Of a DNA stretch of 29,733 nucleotides, positions 1 through 7,226 are shown piece by piece. Numbering within the stretch: position 1 is the first letter of the stretch; the number at the start of each line of letters is the position of its first letter. Position numbers and translations under genes: made by a program. The notes under the pieces were generated by a model, which saw nothing but the letters and a program-made list of their open reading frames with translations, had not been told where the DNA came from and ran no database searches. This DNA comes from Bacteroidales bacterium UBA4179 (GTDB lineage Bacteria > Bacteroidota > Bacteroidia > Bacteroidales > Dysgonomonadaceae): contig DFUT01000037.1 in assembly GCA_002381125.1 (NCBI GenBank), positions 1 to 29,733 on the forward strand. Reading direction: 5' to 3'.

Positions 1-1
1 T

Positions 2-106
2 AACAACATCGGATTCCGTGATATTTGTGTAAAGCAAACCTACCTCTTTGCCGTATTTGAAGCGGGATACAGCGGTGCGGACAGAGCGAACTTCATGCGA
101 GAATGA
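2..106 (+). other. Partial reading frame entering from the left edge
   Basis: A reading frame open from the window edge encodes 34 residues and stops at 104-106. It begins with NNIGFR, which resembles the conserved C-terminal Gly-Phe-Arg of formylglycine-generating-enzyme/GldK-like folds, but that is only a resemblance in six residues. The opposite strand is also open through this stretch and on to about position 200, so either strand could be the coding one. I do not recognise a family with any assurance. It may be the tail of a gene that lies mostly outside the window, or a fragment left beside the insertion-sequence-like end at 175-330. Confidence 0.2.
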
Positions 107-174
107 CGCAAGCCTGATGCAAGCATGGAGCGAGGATGGTGCAGCCTTGGTACGGACTTGGTGCGGAGAAGGTG

Positions 175-330
175 TGTCTTGTCCTAAAATAAGTTTGTCT
201 CGTCCTGAAATAGGTTTACACTCAATGTAAATTAAAAGCAGGACAATGAAAACAAAAAATCAGGACGAAACAATCGTATCAATCAGGAAGATGTTCATTC
301 AACTCTTCATAAAAACGAAAATATACCTTA
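175..330 (+). mobile_element. Possible insertion-sequence end with a truncated transposase start
   Basis: Two similar motifs stand close together: GTCCTAAAATAAGTTTGTC at about 180-198 and GTCCTGAAATAGGTTTACAC at about 202-221. An inverted, weaker version (GTCCTG on the minus strand) lies near 238-243. Repeated sub-terminal motifs of this kind are typical transposase-binding ends. Immediately inside is a small frame starting at ATG 246 (MKTKNQDETIVSIRKMF...) that stops after 31 residues. I infer a decayed element end with the first codons of its transposase. The family is not identified and no target duplication is visible. Confidence 0.3.
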
Positions 331-348
331 CTCATTAATTCGATTCAA

Positions 349-537
349 TCAGATCTCCCTTAATTGTTCTGCATTTTTTAAGGTAAAGCCCTCGAAATCG
401 TTATTGAAAAATCCCCATACCTCGTTTCCCTGCTCGAGCCAATTTTTAATTTTTTGGGCGTACCCGGCCAAATCCGTTTCGCTGTAATTGGAAGCATAGA
501 GCGATTCATGTCTGTAAAACCTGATAAAATAAACCAC
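349..537 (-). pseudogene. C-terminal remnant of a DUF72 (YecE-like) gene
   Basis: The 62-residue frame contains YFIRFYRHESLYASNYSE, then WLEQGNEVWGFFNNDFEG and KNAEQLREI. This is the usual end of DUF72/YecE proteins: a Y-x-R-F-H-G-like strand, 'YASNYS', a helix, 'YFNND', and a closing 'A-x-L' helix. Full-length family members are about 240-300 residues. Here an in-frame TGA (538-540 on the plus strand) directly precedes the first codon, a GTG, and no DUF72-like sequence was recognised further upstream. About three quarters of the gene is therefore missing. DUF72 proteins adopt a TIM-barrel-like fold and have no settled function. The loss sits beside an insertion-sequence-like end, which suggests the deletion came from mobile-element activity. 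That cause is inferred. Confidence 0.6.
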
Positions 538-702
538 TCAAAAAGCAATGCATTTTGAAAACCTCGATAAAACTTAGCGGGAAATTCGCACTTCTAAATT
601 GAACTTACGGGAAGGATAAAGTGTTTTTTGAAATTAAAAGTTGTTGTAGATACACGGGTGATTTTTATGGGGAATTTACTTTCAATTTTAAAAACTTTGT
701 CT

Positions 703-710
703 TACTTTTG
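703..710 (+). promoter_or_regulatory. Bacteroidetes-type -7 box upstream of the TetR gene
   Basis: TACTTTTG matches the TAnnTTTG consensus of the primary Bacteroidetes sigma factor. A TTTC at 680-683 sits 19 nt upstream and could act as the -33 element (consensus TTTG). Transcription would begin around 716-718. That is very close to the ATG at 725 and favours the ATG at 743 or 749 as the real start of the regulator. Confidence 0.5.
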
Positions 711-742
711 CTCATATATTGTGAATGTGTGCATTTGAAATT

Positions 743-1330
743 ATGGCAATGTCGAAGACAAGGCAAACATTGATTGAGGTGGCGCGTCAGCTTTTTGCCC
801 AACAGGGGGTCGAAAATACGACGATGAGCGATATTGCCAAAGCTTCAAATAAGAGTCGTAGGACGTTATACACGTATTTTGAAAGTAAACAAGATATTTA
901 TAATGCCGTAATTCAATCGGAACTCGAAAGTCTTTATCTTCAACTCGAAGAGGTGATTAAACGCAAATTGCCGGCTGACGACAAATTGATGATTTTCTTT
1001 TTTACACGGCTGGAAGCGATTAAAGATGTGGTAACACGCAATGGTACTTTGCGGGCGGATTTTTTTAGAGATATTTGGCTTGTGGAGTATGTGCGAAAGG
1101 AGTTCGACCGCAAAGAAATAGCTTATTTACAAGATATTTTGGAAGAAGGCGTTAGAACAAAAATTTTTGAAATTACAGATGTTCCCAAAACGGCTCGAAT
1201 TCTTCATTATGCGCTCAAAGGACTTGAAGTTCCCGTTATTCGTGGAGTATTTAGTCTCAATATCAATAATAAGTCGGATAGGGATACGATTGTCAATTTA
1301 ATATTTAGAGGATTGTATAGAGAGAAATAA
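743..1330 (+). CDS. TetR/AcrR-family transcriptional regulator
   Basis: This is a DNA-binding repressor-type protein of about 195 residues, the usual size for the family. The N-terminal helix-turn-helix is clear: a first helix (TRQTLIEVARQLFAQQG), then TTMSDIAKASNKSRRTLYTYF as the recognition unit, then the FESKQDIY linker typical of TetR proteins. The remaining 140 residues are helical and form the ligand/dimer domain, which cannot be matched to a specific ligand. Possible starts are 725, 743 and 749. The -7 box at 703-710 makes 743 or 749 more likely. It lies 20 bp before fabG in the same direction, so the two are probably co-transcribed and the regulator may respond to fatty-acid or membrane status. 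That role is inferred. Confidence 0.9.
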   Translation: MAMSKTRQTLIEVARQLFAQQGVENTTMSDIAKASNKSRRTLYTYFESKQDIYNAVIQSELESLYLQLEEVIKRKLPADDKLMIFFFTRLEAIKDVVTRNGTLRADFFRDIWLVEYVRKEFDRKEIAYLQDILEEGVRTKIFEITDVPKTARILHYALKGLEVPVIRGVFSLNINNKSDRDTIVNLIFRGLYREK

Positions 1331-1350
1331 TTAATTTAAACCAATAGAAA

Positions 1351-2097
1351 ATGACATTATTAGAAGGTAAAACAGCTTTAATTACCGGCGCAGCCCGAGG
1401 AATAGGGAAGGCCATTGCGCTTAGGTATGCTTCTGAAGGAGCGAATATTGCGTTTACGGATTTGGTCATCGATGAGAATGCAAAAGCAACCGAAAATGAA
1501 ATTGCCGCTTTCGGAACGAAAGTAAAAGGATACGCTTCGGATGCGTCCGATTTTGAGGAGACTCATAAAGTGGTGGATGAAATTATCAAAGATTTTGGTC
1601 GAATCGATATTTTGATCAACAATGCAGGAATTACTCGTGACGGATTGATGCTTCGCATGACCGAACAGCAATGGGATATGGTAATTAAGGTAAACCTGAA
1701 ATCGGCATTCAATTTTATTCATGCCGTAACCCCTTTGATGATGCGTCAAAAATCGGGCAGCATCATCAATATGAGTTCTGTGGTAGGCCTTTCGGGTAAT
1801 GCCGGTCAGGCAAACTACTCTGCTTCCAAAGCAGGACTAATCGGATTGACGAAATCGATGGCCAAAGAAATTGGTTCACGAAACATTCGGGTCAATGCCA
1901 TTGCTCCGGGGTTTATTATTACCGATATGACGGATGCGCTTTCAGAGGAAGTACGAAAACAATGGGCAGAGCAAATTCCGTTGCGACGAGGAGGTACTCC
2001 CGAAGACGTGGCTAATGTTGCACTTTTCCTGGGATCGGAACTTTCTTCCTATGTAAGTGGGCAAGTGATTAGTGTATGTGGAGGAATGCATACTTGA
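1351..2097 (+). CDS. fabG: 3-oxoacyl-[acyl-carrier-protein] reductase (SDR family)
   Basis: It reduces 3-ketoacyl-ACP to 3-hydroxyacyl-ACP with NADPH, the first reduction of each fatty-acid elongation cycle in the cytoplasm. At 248 residues it has the standard classical-SDR length. The cofactor motif TGAARGIG is at residues 12-19, NNAG at 90-93, and the catalytic Ser143, Tyr156 and Lys160 fall in IINMSSVVG and YSASK with the same spacing as E. coli FabG (Ser138, Tyr151, Lys155). The C-terminal GQVISVCGGMHT is typical of FabG. It follows the TetR gene by 20 bp and is closed by a strong hairpin terminator, giving a two-gene unit. Other SDR reductases share these motifs, so the substrate is assigned by overall similarity. 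Confidence 0.92.
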   Translation: MTLLEGKTALITGAARGIGKAIALRYASEGANIAFTDLVIDENAKATENEIAAFGTKVKGYASDASDFEETHKVVDEIIKDFGRIDILINNAGITRDGLMLRMTEQQWDMVIKVNLKSAFNFIHAVTPLMMRQKSGSIINMSSVVGLSGNAGQANYSASKAGLIGLTKSMAKEIGSRNIRVNAIAPGFIITDMTDALSEEVRKQWAEQIPLRRGGTPEDVANVALFLGSELSSYVSGQVISVCGGMHT

Positions 2098-2126
2098 TTA
2101 TTTATTTCGATAAAAGTCAATAGAAA

Positions 2127-2160
2127 AAGAGACACAAAAAAATTTGTGTCTCTTCATTTT
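2127..2160 (+). terminator. Intrinsic terminator after fabG
   Basis: A perfect 12-bp stem (AAGAGACACAAA, 2127-2138, with TTTGTGTCTCTT, 2143-2154) has a four-A loop and is followed by CATTTT. It lies between fabG and the pseudouridine synthase. It also shows that the TTG at 2144 is not a start for the next gene, because that codon is inside the stem. Confidence 0.75.
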
Positions 2161-2167
2161 AATTGAA

Positions 2168-2836
2168 ATGGAAATATTATACGAAGACAACCATATTATT
2201 ATTGTTAATAAATCTCCGAGAGAAATTGTACAAGGCGACAAGACCGGCGACAAGCCTCTGGTGGATATGGTAAAAGATTATTTGAAGGAAAAGTATCATA
2301 AGCCGGGTAATGTTTTTTGCGGGGTTGTTCATCGGCTTGATAGACCTACAAGCGGGATAGTTGTTTTTGCCAAAACAAGTAAAGCGCTTGCGCGACTGAA
2401 CGAAATGTTTAAAAAGGGAGAGGTCGACAAAACCTATTGGGCAATTGTGAAAGATTTACCGCCACAGGATGAGGGAACCTTGGTGCACTTTTTGATAAAA
2501 AACCAAAAAAACAATAAGTCTGTAGCATATAACACAGAAAAGCCGCGCTCTAAAAAAGCGGTTCTCCATTATAAACTTGTTGGACGATCTCAACGATATT
2601 ATCTCCTTGAAGTAAAACTTGAAACGGGTCGTCATCATCAGATTCGCTGTCAATTGGCAAAAATTGGGTTGCCCATTAGGGGTGATTTAAAATATGGTGC
2701 TCAGCGCTCCAATCCCGATGGCAGCATTTCGTTGCATGCAAGAAATATATCTTTTGTTCATCCTGTTTCTAAAAAGATGATCGACATAACAGCGCCTGTG
2801 CCGGATGATCCATTATGGAAAGCTTTCGAAATTTAG
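2168..2836 (+). CDS. RluA-family RNA pseudouridine synthase
   Basis: It isomerises uridine to pseudouridine in structured RNA (rRNA or tRNA). The protein is 222 residues from the ATG at 2168, the size of single-domain RluA members without an S4 domain. It opens with MEILYEDNHIIIVNKS, the usual first strands of the family. The catalytic aspartate is Asp58 in HRLDRPTSG, followed by AKTSKAL. The later motif LETGRHHQIRCQLA corresponds to the conserved 'TGRxHQIR' RNA-binding strand. An upstream in-frame TTG (2144) is rejected because it lies in the fabG terminator. The exact RNA target cannot be read from the sequence; RluA, RluC, RluD and TruC-like members share all these motifs. Confidence 0.92.
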   Translation: MEILYEDNHIIIVNKSPREIVQGDKTGDKPLVDMVKDYLKEKYHKPGNVFCGVVHRLDRPTSGIVVFAKTSKALARLNEMFKKGEVDKTYWAIVKDLPPQDEGTLVHFLIKNQKNNKSVAYNTEKPRSKKAVLHYKLVGRSQRYYLLEVKLETGRHHQIRCQLAKIGLPIRGDLKYGAQRSNPDGSISLHARNISFVHPVSKKMIDITAPVPDDPLWKAFEI

Positions 2837-2897
2837 ATTTTTTACAAAAAGTTGAAAGAAATAACATCAAAACCATGAAATATAAAAACTATATCTG

Positions 2898-2906
2898 TAA
2901 ATTTGC
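2898..2906 (+). promoter_or_regulatory. Candidate -7 box for the nucleotidyltransferase gene
   Basis: TAAATTTGC fits TAnnTTTG and lies 34 bp before the ATG at 2941. No convincing -33 TTTG stands 19-20 nt upstream, so this is a moderate call. Confidence 0.35.
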
Positions 2907-2940
2907 GGATATAGTTAAATTTTTATCTAAATAAAGAAAT

Positions 2941-3843
2941 ATGAAACCAACATTGTTTGTATTAGCTGCGGGTATGGGGAGTCGTTATGGAGGTCTAAAA
3001 CAACTGGACGGAGTTGGCCCTTCGGGAGAAACCATCATGGATTATTCGATTTACGATGCCATAAACGCAGGTTTTGGCAAGCTCGTTTTTGTTATTCGCA
3101 AATCGTTTGAAGAGGATTTCAAAGAAAAAATCGTAAAAAAATATAAACACAAAATCCCTGTGGAATTGGTTTTTCAAGAACTGGATAAGTTGCCCGAGGG
3201 ATTTACGGTGCCGCCAAATCGTGTAAAACCATGGGGCACCAATCACGCTGTTATGATGGCAAAAGATGTTATTGACGAACCTTTTGCAGTAATCAATGCA
3301 GACGATTTTTATGGACGGGAAAGTTTTCAACTTTTGGGAGATTTTCTTTCTCCGCTTCATGACAGTAAAAATTTGTATGCTATGGTAGGATATAGGGTGG
3401 GGAATACGTTGTCTGAGAGTGGAGCGGTTGCACGTGGTATTTGTGAAATAGACGATGATCGTAATCTTCTCGGAATTGTGGAACGTACACAGGTTATGCG
3501 TATTGACGGCGTAATCAAGTATAAAGATGAAAACGATAATTGGATTGCTATTGATGAGAATACTCCTGTTTCTATGAATATGTGGGGGTTCACGCCCGAT
3601 TATTTTGATTATTCGGAAGATTATTTTGTCGATTTCTTGAAAGAGCATGCAAATGATATTACAGCTGAATTTTTTATACCTTCGCTTGTGAACCATTTGG
3701 TTACTAATAAAATAGCAACTGTAAAAGTATTGGATACTCCTTCAAAATGGTTTGGAGTAACCTATCCTGAAGATCGGCCGGGAGTTGTGACCAAGCTTAA
3801 AGAATTGGTCGATGAGGGAATTTATCCTTCACCTTTGTGGTGA
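2941..3843 (+). CDS. Nucleotidyltransferase (sugar-phosphate nucleotidylyltransferase fold)
   Basis: The protein has 300 residues. It begins with LAAGMGSRYGGLKQLDGVG (residues 8-26), the G-x-G-x-R signature and lysine of NTP transferases that join a sugar-phosphate (or similar phosphate) to a nucleoside monophosphate. WGTNHAVMMA at 98-107 and NADDFYG at 119-125, with the metal-binding Asp pair 121-122, complete the active site. There is no left-handed beta-helix or acyltransferase domain, so it is not GlmU. The family is widespread in Bacteroidales, usually annotated only as 'nucleotidyltransferase', and its sugar is unknown. It stands alone between the pseudouridine synthase and the CNNM protein, in the same direction as both. 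Confidence 0.85.
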   Translation: MKPTLFVLAAGMGSRYGGLKQLDGVGPSGETIMDYSIYDAINAGFGKLVFVIRKSFEEDFKEKIVKKYKHKIPVELVFQELDKLPEGFTVPPNRVKPWGTNHAVMMAKDVIDEPFAVINADDFYGRESFQLLGDFLSPLHDSKNLYAMVGYRVGNTLSESGAVARGICEIDDDRNLLGIVERTQVMRIDGVIKYKDENDNWIAIDENTPVSMNMWGFTPDYFDYSEDYFVDFLKEHANDITAEFFIPSLVNHLVTNKIATVKVLDTPSKWFGVTYPEDRPGVVTKLKELVDEGIYPSPLW

Positions 3844-3901
3844 AAAGATAATTTTGGATGGCCGGCGCACATCTATCGACATTCAACTAAAATAGTTTAA
3901 A

Positions 3902-5200
3902 ATGGTTGAAGTGCTTATTGTTCTGTTTCTTATTGTTTTAAACGGTTTTTTTGCTTTATCGGAGATTGCAATTGTATCGAGTCAAAAAACAAAACTTGAA
4001 ATAGAAAGGAATAAAGGGAACAAAGGTGCCGAAATGGCGCTTAAACTTAAGGCCGATCCGGATAATTTTCTTTCAGCCGTACAAGTAGGAATAACGCTTA
4101 TCGGCATCGTAAATGGTGCATATGGAGGGATTACCCTTGCAGCCGATGTTGTTCCTTTTTTTAAAAAATTTGCATGGTGTGCTCCTTATGCCGAAACAAT
4201 ATCCATTGTATTGGTTGTTTTTTTGATTACGTATGTTTCTATCGTTATTGGAGAATTGGTTCCGAAAACCATTGCCTTGAATAATCCGGAAAAGGTATCG
4301 ATTGCGATTTCGCGGCCTATTTACATCGTGAGCGTTATTTTTTATCCATTTGTAAAATTTTTGGCTGCTTCGACCTCTTTTTTTAACAAAATTATTGGGT
4401 TGAAACCCCGAAAAGATACGATTTCCGAAATGGAATTGCGAACGTTGCTAAAGGCTGCCACAAAAGAGGGGGTTATTGAAAACGAAGAGAGTATTATTCT
4501 TGAGCAGGTTTTTTATTTTTCGGATAAACGTGCTAAGCATATCATGACTCATCGCACTGATGTGGAATGGGTAGATATATCGAAAAGTAAAGAAGAAGTT
4601 ATTCGAGATCTGTTGAATTGTAAACACAGCAAGGTTTTGGCATGCAATGGAAAACTGGACGATTTCGTGGGGATTATTTCGATTAAAGAGTTGCTGGTTG
4701 AATTGTACAGGAATAAAGATTTTTCTATTGATGATTTAATTCAGGAACCTTTGATTTTCCCTTCTACCTTGCGTGCCCAAAAAGTGCTTGAAATGTTTCG
4801 AAATAATCATAAGTCTATTGGTGTGGTGGTTGATGAGTACGGGAGTGTCGATGGAATCATTACATTGCACGACATAATGGAAACATTGGTTGGCCCCATT
4901 GCAGATGATGACAAGAGTGAAGAACCGGATATTTTTATGCAAAGCGAGAATCGCGCTTTGGTAAATGGAGAAGCTCCCGTTGAATTGCTTACATTGCTTA
5001 TAGACGATTTCATTCTTGATTTCGAAACCATCGATTATTCAACCATTGCGGGCTTTGTTTTGGCCAATATAAATAAAATACCTCAAGTTGGGGACAAGTT
5101 TATATACAATGGGGTAACATTCGAGATTGTGGAAGTGGATGGCAATAAAATCGGTAAAGTTTTGATAACCAAAAATAAAAAACCAACGAATAAAGAATAA
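3902..5200 (+). CDS. CNNM/HlyC-CorC family membrane protein with CBS pair
   Basis: This 432-residue inner-membrane protein has three parts. Residues 1 to about 180 form a CNNM (DUF21) domain with hydrophobic segments near 1-25, 58-85, 98-125 and 140-165, including the conserved IGELVPKTIAL. A tandem CBS pair follows (about 200-335, with HIMTHRTDVEWVD and GVVVDEYGSVDGIITLHDIMETLVG). A C-terminal CorC_HlyC domain occupies about 345-425 (YSTIAGFVLANINKIPQVGD). Family members are linked to magnesium or cobalt efflux and resistance; the older name 'hemolysin' is misleading. The FsaA-type aldolase starts 21 bp after its stop, so the two may share a transcript, though no functional link is evident. 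Confidence 0.9.
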   Translation: MVEVLIVLFLIVLNGFFALSEIAIVSSQKTKLEIERNKGNKGAEMALKLKADPDNFLSAVQVGITLIGIVNGAYGGITLAADVVPFFKKFAWCAPYAETISIVLVVFLITYVSIVIGELVPKTIALNNPEKVSIAISRPIYIVSVIFYPFVKFLAASTSFFNKIIGLKPRKDTISEMELRTLLKAATKEGVIENEESIILEQVFYFSDKRAKHIMTHRTDVEWVDISKSKEEVIRDLLNCKHSKVLACNGKLDDFVGIISIKELLVELYRNKDFSIDDLIQEPLIFPSTLRAQKVLEMFRNNHKSIGVVVDEYGSVDGIITLHDIMETLVGPIADDDKSEEPDIFMQSENRALVNGEAPVELLTLLIDDFILDFETIDYSTIAGFVLANINKIPQVGDKFIYNGVTFEIVEVDGNKIGKVLITKNKKPTNKE

Positions 5201-5221
5201 TTTTTTAATATATTACGTACT

Positions 5222-5881
5222 ATGAAATTTTTTGTAGATACTGCTAATCTAGAGCAGATTAAAGAAGCACATGCCTTGGGTATATTGGACGGCGTTACCA
5301 CGAATCCATCTCTCGTTGCAAAAGAAGGAATCGTGGGAAAAGAAAATGTGATGGCTCATTATAAAGCGATCTGTAAAATTGCGGTAGGAGGAGACGTTAG
5401 CGCAGAAGTAATTTCCACAGATTATGAGCATATGGTAAAAGAAGCCAAATCGTTGGCGGCCATAAGTGGACAGATCGTGGTAAAAATACCCATGATAAAA
5501 GAAGGAATTAAAGCTATTAAATATTTGGCATCGGAAGGAATAAAAACAAACTGTACGCTTGTTTTTTCACCCGGACAGGCTCTGTTGGCAGCAAAGGCAG
5601 GAGCTACGTATATTTCGCCTTTTATAGGAAGATTGGATGACATTGCATCCGATGGTTTGGCTTTGGTTAAAGATATTCGTTTGATTTTGGACAATTACCA
5701 TTATCGGTCACAAATTATTGCATCGTCTATTCGTAATCCCATGCATATTATCAATTGCGCAAAAATGGGTGTAGATGTGGTGACATCGCCATTGGACTCT
5801 ATTTTGGGGCTGTTGAAACATCCTTTGACGGACTCGGGTCTCGAAAAATTTTTAAAAGACGCAGAGACTTTTAATAAGTGA
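5222..5881 (+). CDS. Fructose-6-phosphate aldolase / small transaldolase (FsaA/TalC family)
   Basis: This 219-residue TIM-barrel enzyme has the short length of the FsaA/TalC subfamily (about 215-220), not that of classical transaldolase (about 315). It starts with MKFFVDTANLEQIKEA, then DGVTTNPSLVAKEG, both diagnostic. The Schiff-base lysine is Lys88 in IVVKIPM, matching Lys85 of E. coli FsaA. Later blocks TNCTLVFSPGQALLAAKAGATYISPFIGR and SIRNPMHI are also typical. In Bacteroidales, members of this group are generally annotated as transaldolase and would serve the non-oxidative pentose phosphate pathway. Whether this one has aldolase or transaldolase activity cannot be decided here. It follows the CNNM gene closely and nothing follows it for about 200 bp. 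Confidence 0.9.
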   Translation: MKFFVDTANLEQIKEAHALGILDGVTTNPSLVAKEGIVGKENVMAHYKAICKIAVGGDVSAEVISTDYEHMVKEAKSLAAISGQIVVKIPMIKEGIKAIKYLASEGIKTNCTLVFSPGQALLAAKAGATYISPFIGRLDDIASDGLALVKDIRLILDNYHYRSQIIASSIRNPMHIINCAKMGVDVVTSPLDSILGLLKHPLTDSGLEKFLKDAETFNK

Positions 5882-6086
5882 ATTATCAATAAATTAAACA
5901 AAATAAGCAATGATGATTGAAGAGAAAAATTGATTTTGCAGATGATGTTTTTCCTATCAATATTAATATAAAATATGTTTTATAACACATTTTTTTATTA
6001 GGTAGAGAGTAATGTATGTGTTACTTTTACACGAATTTTGTAAAAAATCCAATCTTCATCATCTTTTATTTATACACCGGAAAAAT

Positions 6087-7166
6087 ATGAATGTAAAGAA
6101 AACAAGGAGTAAATCCGGTTTGCTTTTGGATGCTTTTGAAAAAATTGTAGACGGAAAGCAAACCGGATTATACATTCTTACCAACAAGAATGGGTGCGAA
6201 GTAACCGTAACCAATTATGGCGCAAAGATTGTTTCGTTGATGGTGCCCGATAAAAACGGTACATTAACCGATGTGGTAACAGGCCATCAAACCATTGATG
6301 ATTATTTGACTTCAGAAGAGCCTTATTTTGGCGCAGTTTGTGGCAGAGTGGCCAATCGGATTGCCAAGGGCAAATTCACCCTGGACGGAAAAGAATATAC
6401 GCTTGCCATCAATAACGGCCCCAACCATCTCCATGGAGGCATAAAAGGTTTTAATGCAGTTGTATGGGATGTTAAAGAGATTTCTGAAAACTCGATACAA
6501 CTTTTTTATTTGTCGATAGACGGTGAGGAAGGATATCCGGGTAATTTAAGTGTGACCGTGACGTATGTTTTAACGGATGATAATTCGTTGGATATTTATT
6601 ATGAAGCGAAAACCGACGAACCCACTATTTTAAATCTCACCAATCATTCATACTTCAATCTTTCGGGAGCAGGAGATCCTTATATCGGAGATCATGTTCT
6701 TAAATTGAATGCAGATTGGTATCTTCCTACCGATGAAACGTTGATTCCTCTTGGAGATCCCGAACAAGTTTTTGGTACGCCTATGGATTTTACCGTAGAA
6801 CATGCCATAGGAGAACGAATTGATGATGATTTTCAACCCTTGATTTTCGGGAAAGGTTATGATCACAATTACATAATCAATAAAGACAATGTTGATGATT
6901 ACGTTTTTACCGGGGTGTGTAGATCACCTAAAACCGGTATAAAAATGGAGATTTACACATCGCAACCGGGCATTCAATTATATACAGGTAATTGGTTGAC
7001 GGGTAATTTTACAGGTAAGAACGGTCAGCGTTATCCCAAGCGTTCGGCTGTATGTTTCGAAACACAACATTACCCCGACAGTATTAACCATCCGGAATAC
7101 CCCTCAATCGTTTTGCGACCGGATGAAATTTTCAGTTCGAGAACAACTTATAAATTTTTGACATAA
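6087..7166 (+). CDS. galM: Aldose 1-epimerase (galactose mutarotase)
   Basis: It interconverts the alpha and beta anomers of galactose or glucose so that galactokinase receives alpha-galactose. From the ATG at 6087 the protein is 359 residues, a normal length. An in-frame ATG at 6012 would add 25 residues with no family similarity and is rejected. Key blocks are VTNYGAKIVSLMVPDKNG, VCGRVANRIAKGKF, NGPNHLHGG (substrate histidine), LTNHSYFNLSG (catalytic histidine), and VCFETQHYPDS (catalytic glutamate). No signal peptide is visible, so it is cytoplasmic. It is the first gene of a galM-permease-galK run, an order that is common in Bacteroidales. Confidence 0.93.
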   Translation: MNVKKTRSKSGLLLDAFEKIVDGKQTGLYILTNKNGCEVTVTNYGAKIVSLMVPDKNGTLTDVVTGHQTIDDYLTSEEPYFGAVCGRVANRIAKGKFTLDGKEYTLAINNGPNHLHGGIKGFNAVVWDVKEISENSIQLFYLSIDGEEGYPGNLSVTVTYVLTDDNSLDIYYEAKTDEPTILNLTNHSYFNLSGAGDPYIGDHVLKLNADWYLPTDETLIPLGDPEQVFGTPMDFTVEHAIGERIDDDFQPLIFGKGYDHNYIINKDNVDDYVFTGVCRSPKTGIKMEIYTSQPGIQLYTGNWLTGNFTGKNGQRYPKRSAVCFETQHYPDSINHPEYPSIVLRPDEIFSSRTTYKFLT

Positions 7167-7170
7167 GACT

Positions 7171-7194
7171 TATAAAAAAGAATCATTTTTTATA
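7171..7194 (+). other. A/U-rich inverted repeat between galM and the permease
   Basis: TATAAAAAA (7171-7179) and TTTTTTATA (7186-7194) form a perfect 9-bp stem with a six-base loop, 33 bp before the permease ATG. It lacks G-C pairs, so it is unlikely to terminate transcription. It may influence mRNA stability, or simply reflect the AT-rich spacer. Confidence 0.3.
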
Positions 7195-7226
7195 GTAAAC
7201 AAACAAATTAATCAATAAGTAAAAAT

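Noticed and set aside
48..230. Plus-strand frame of 60 codons near the left edge
   Set aside because: No family resemblance, it runs into the insertion-sequence-like repeats, and it overlaps frames open on both strands.
2144..2167. Upstream TTG start for the pseudouridine synthase
   Set aside because: The TTG is inside the fabG terminator stem; the ATG at 2168 starts at the conserved N-terminus.
2995..3696. Open minus-strand frame of 233 codons opposite the nucleotidyltransferase
   Set aside because: The plus strand shows clear nucleotidyltransferase motifs through this span; the antisense product has no family features.
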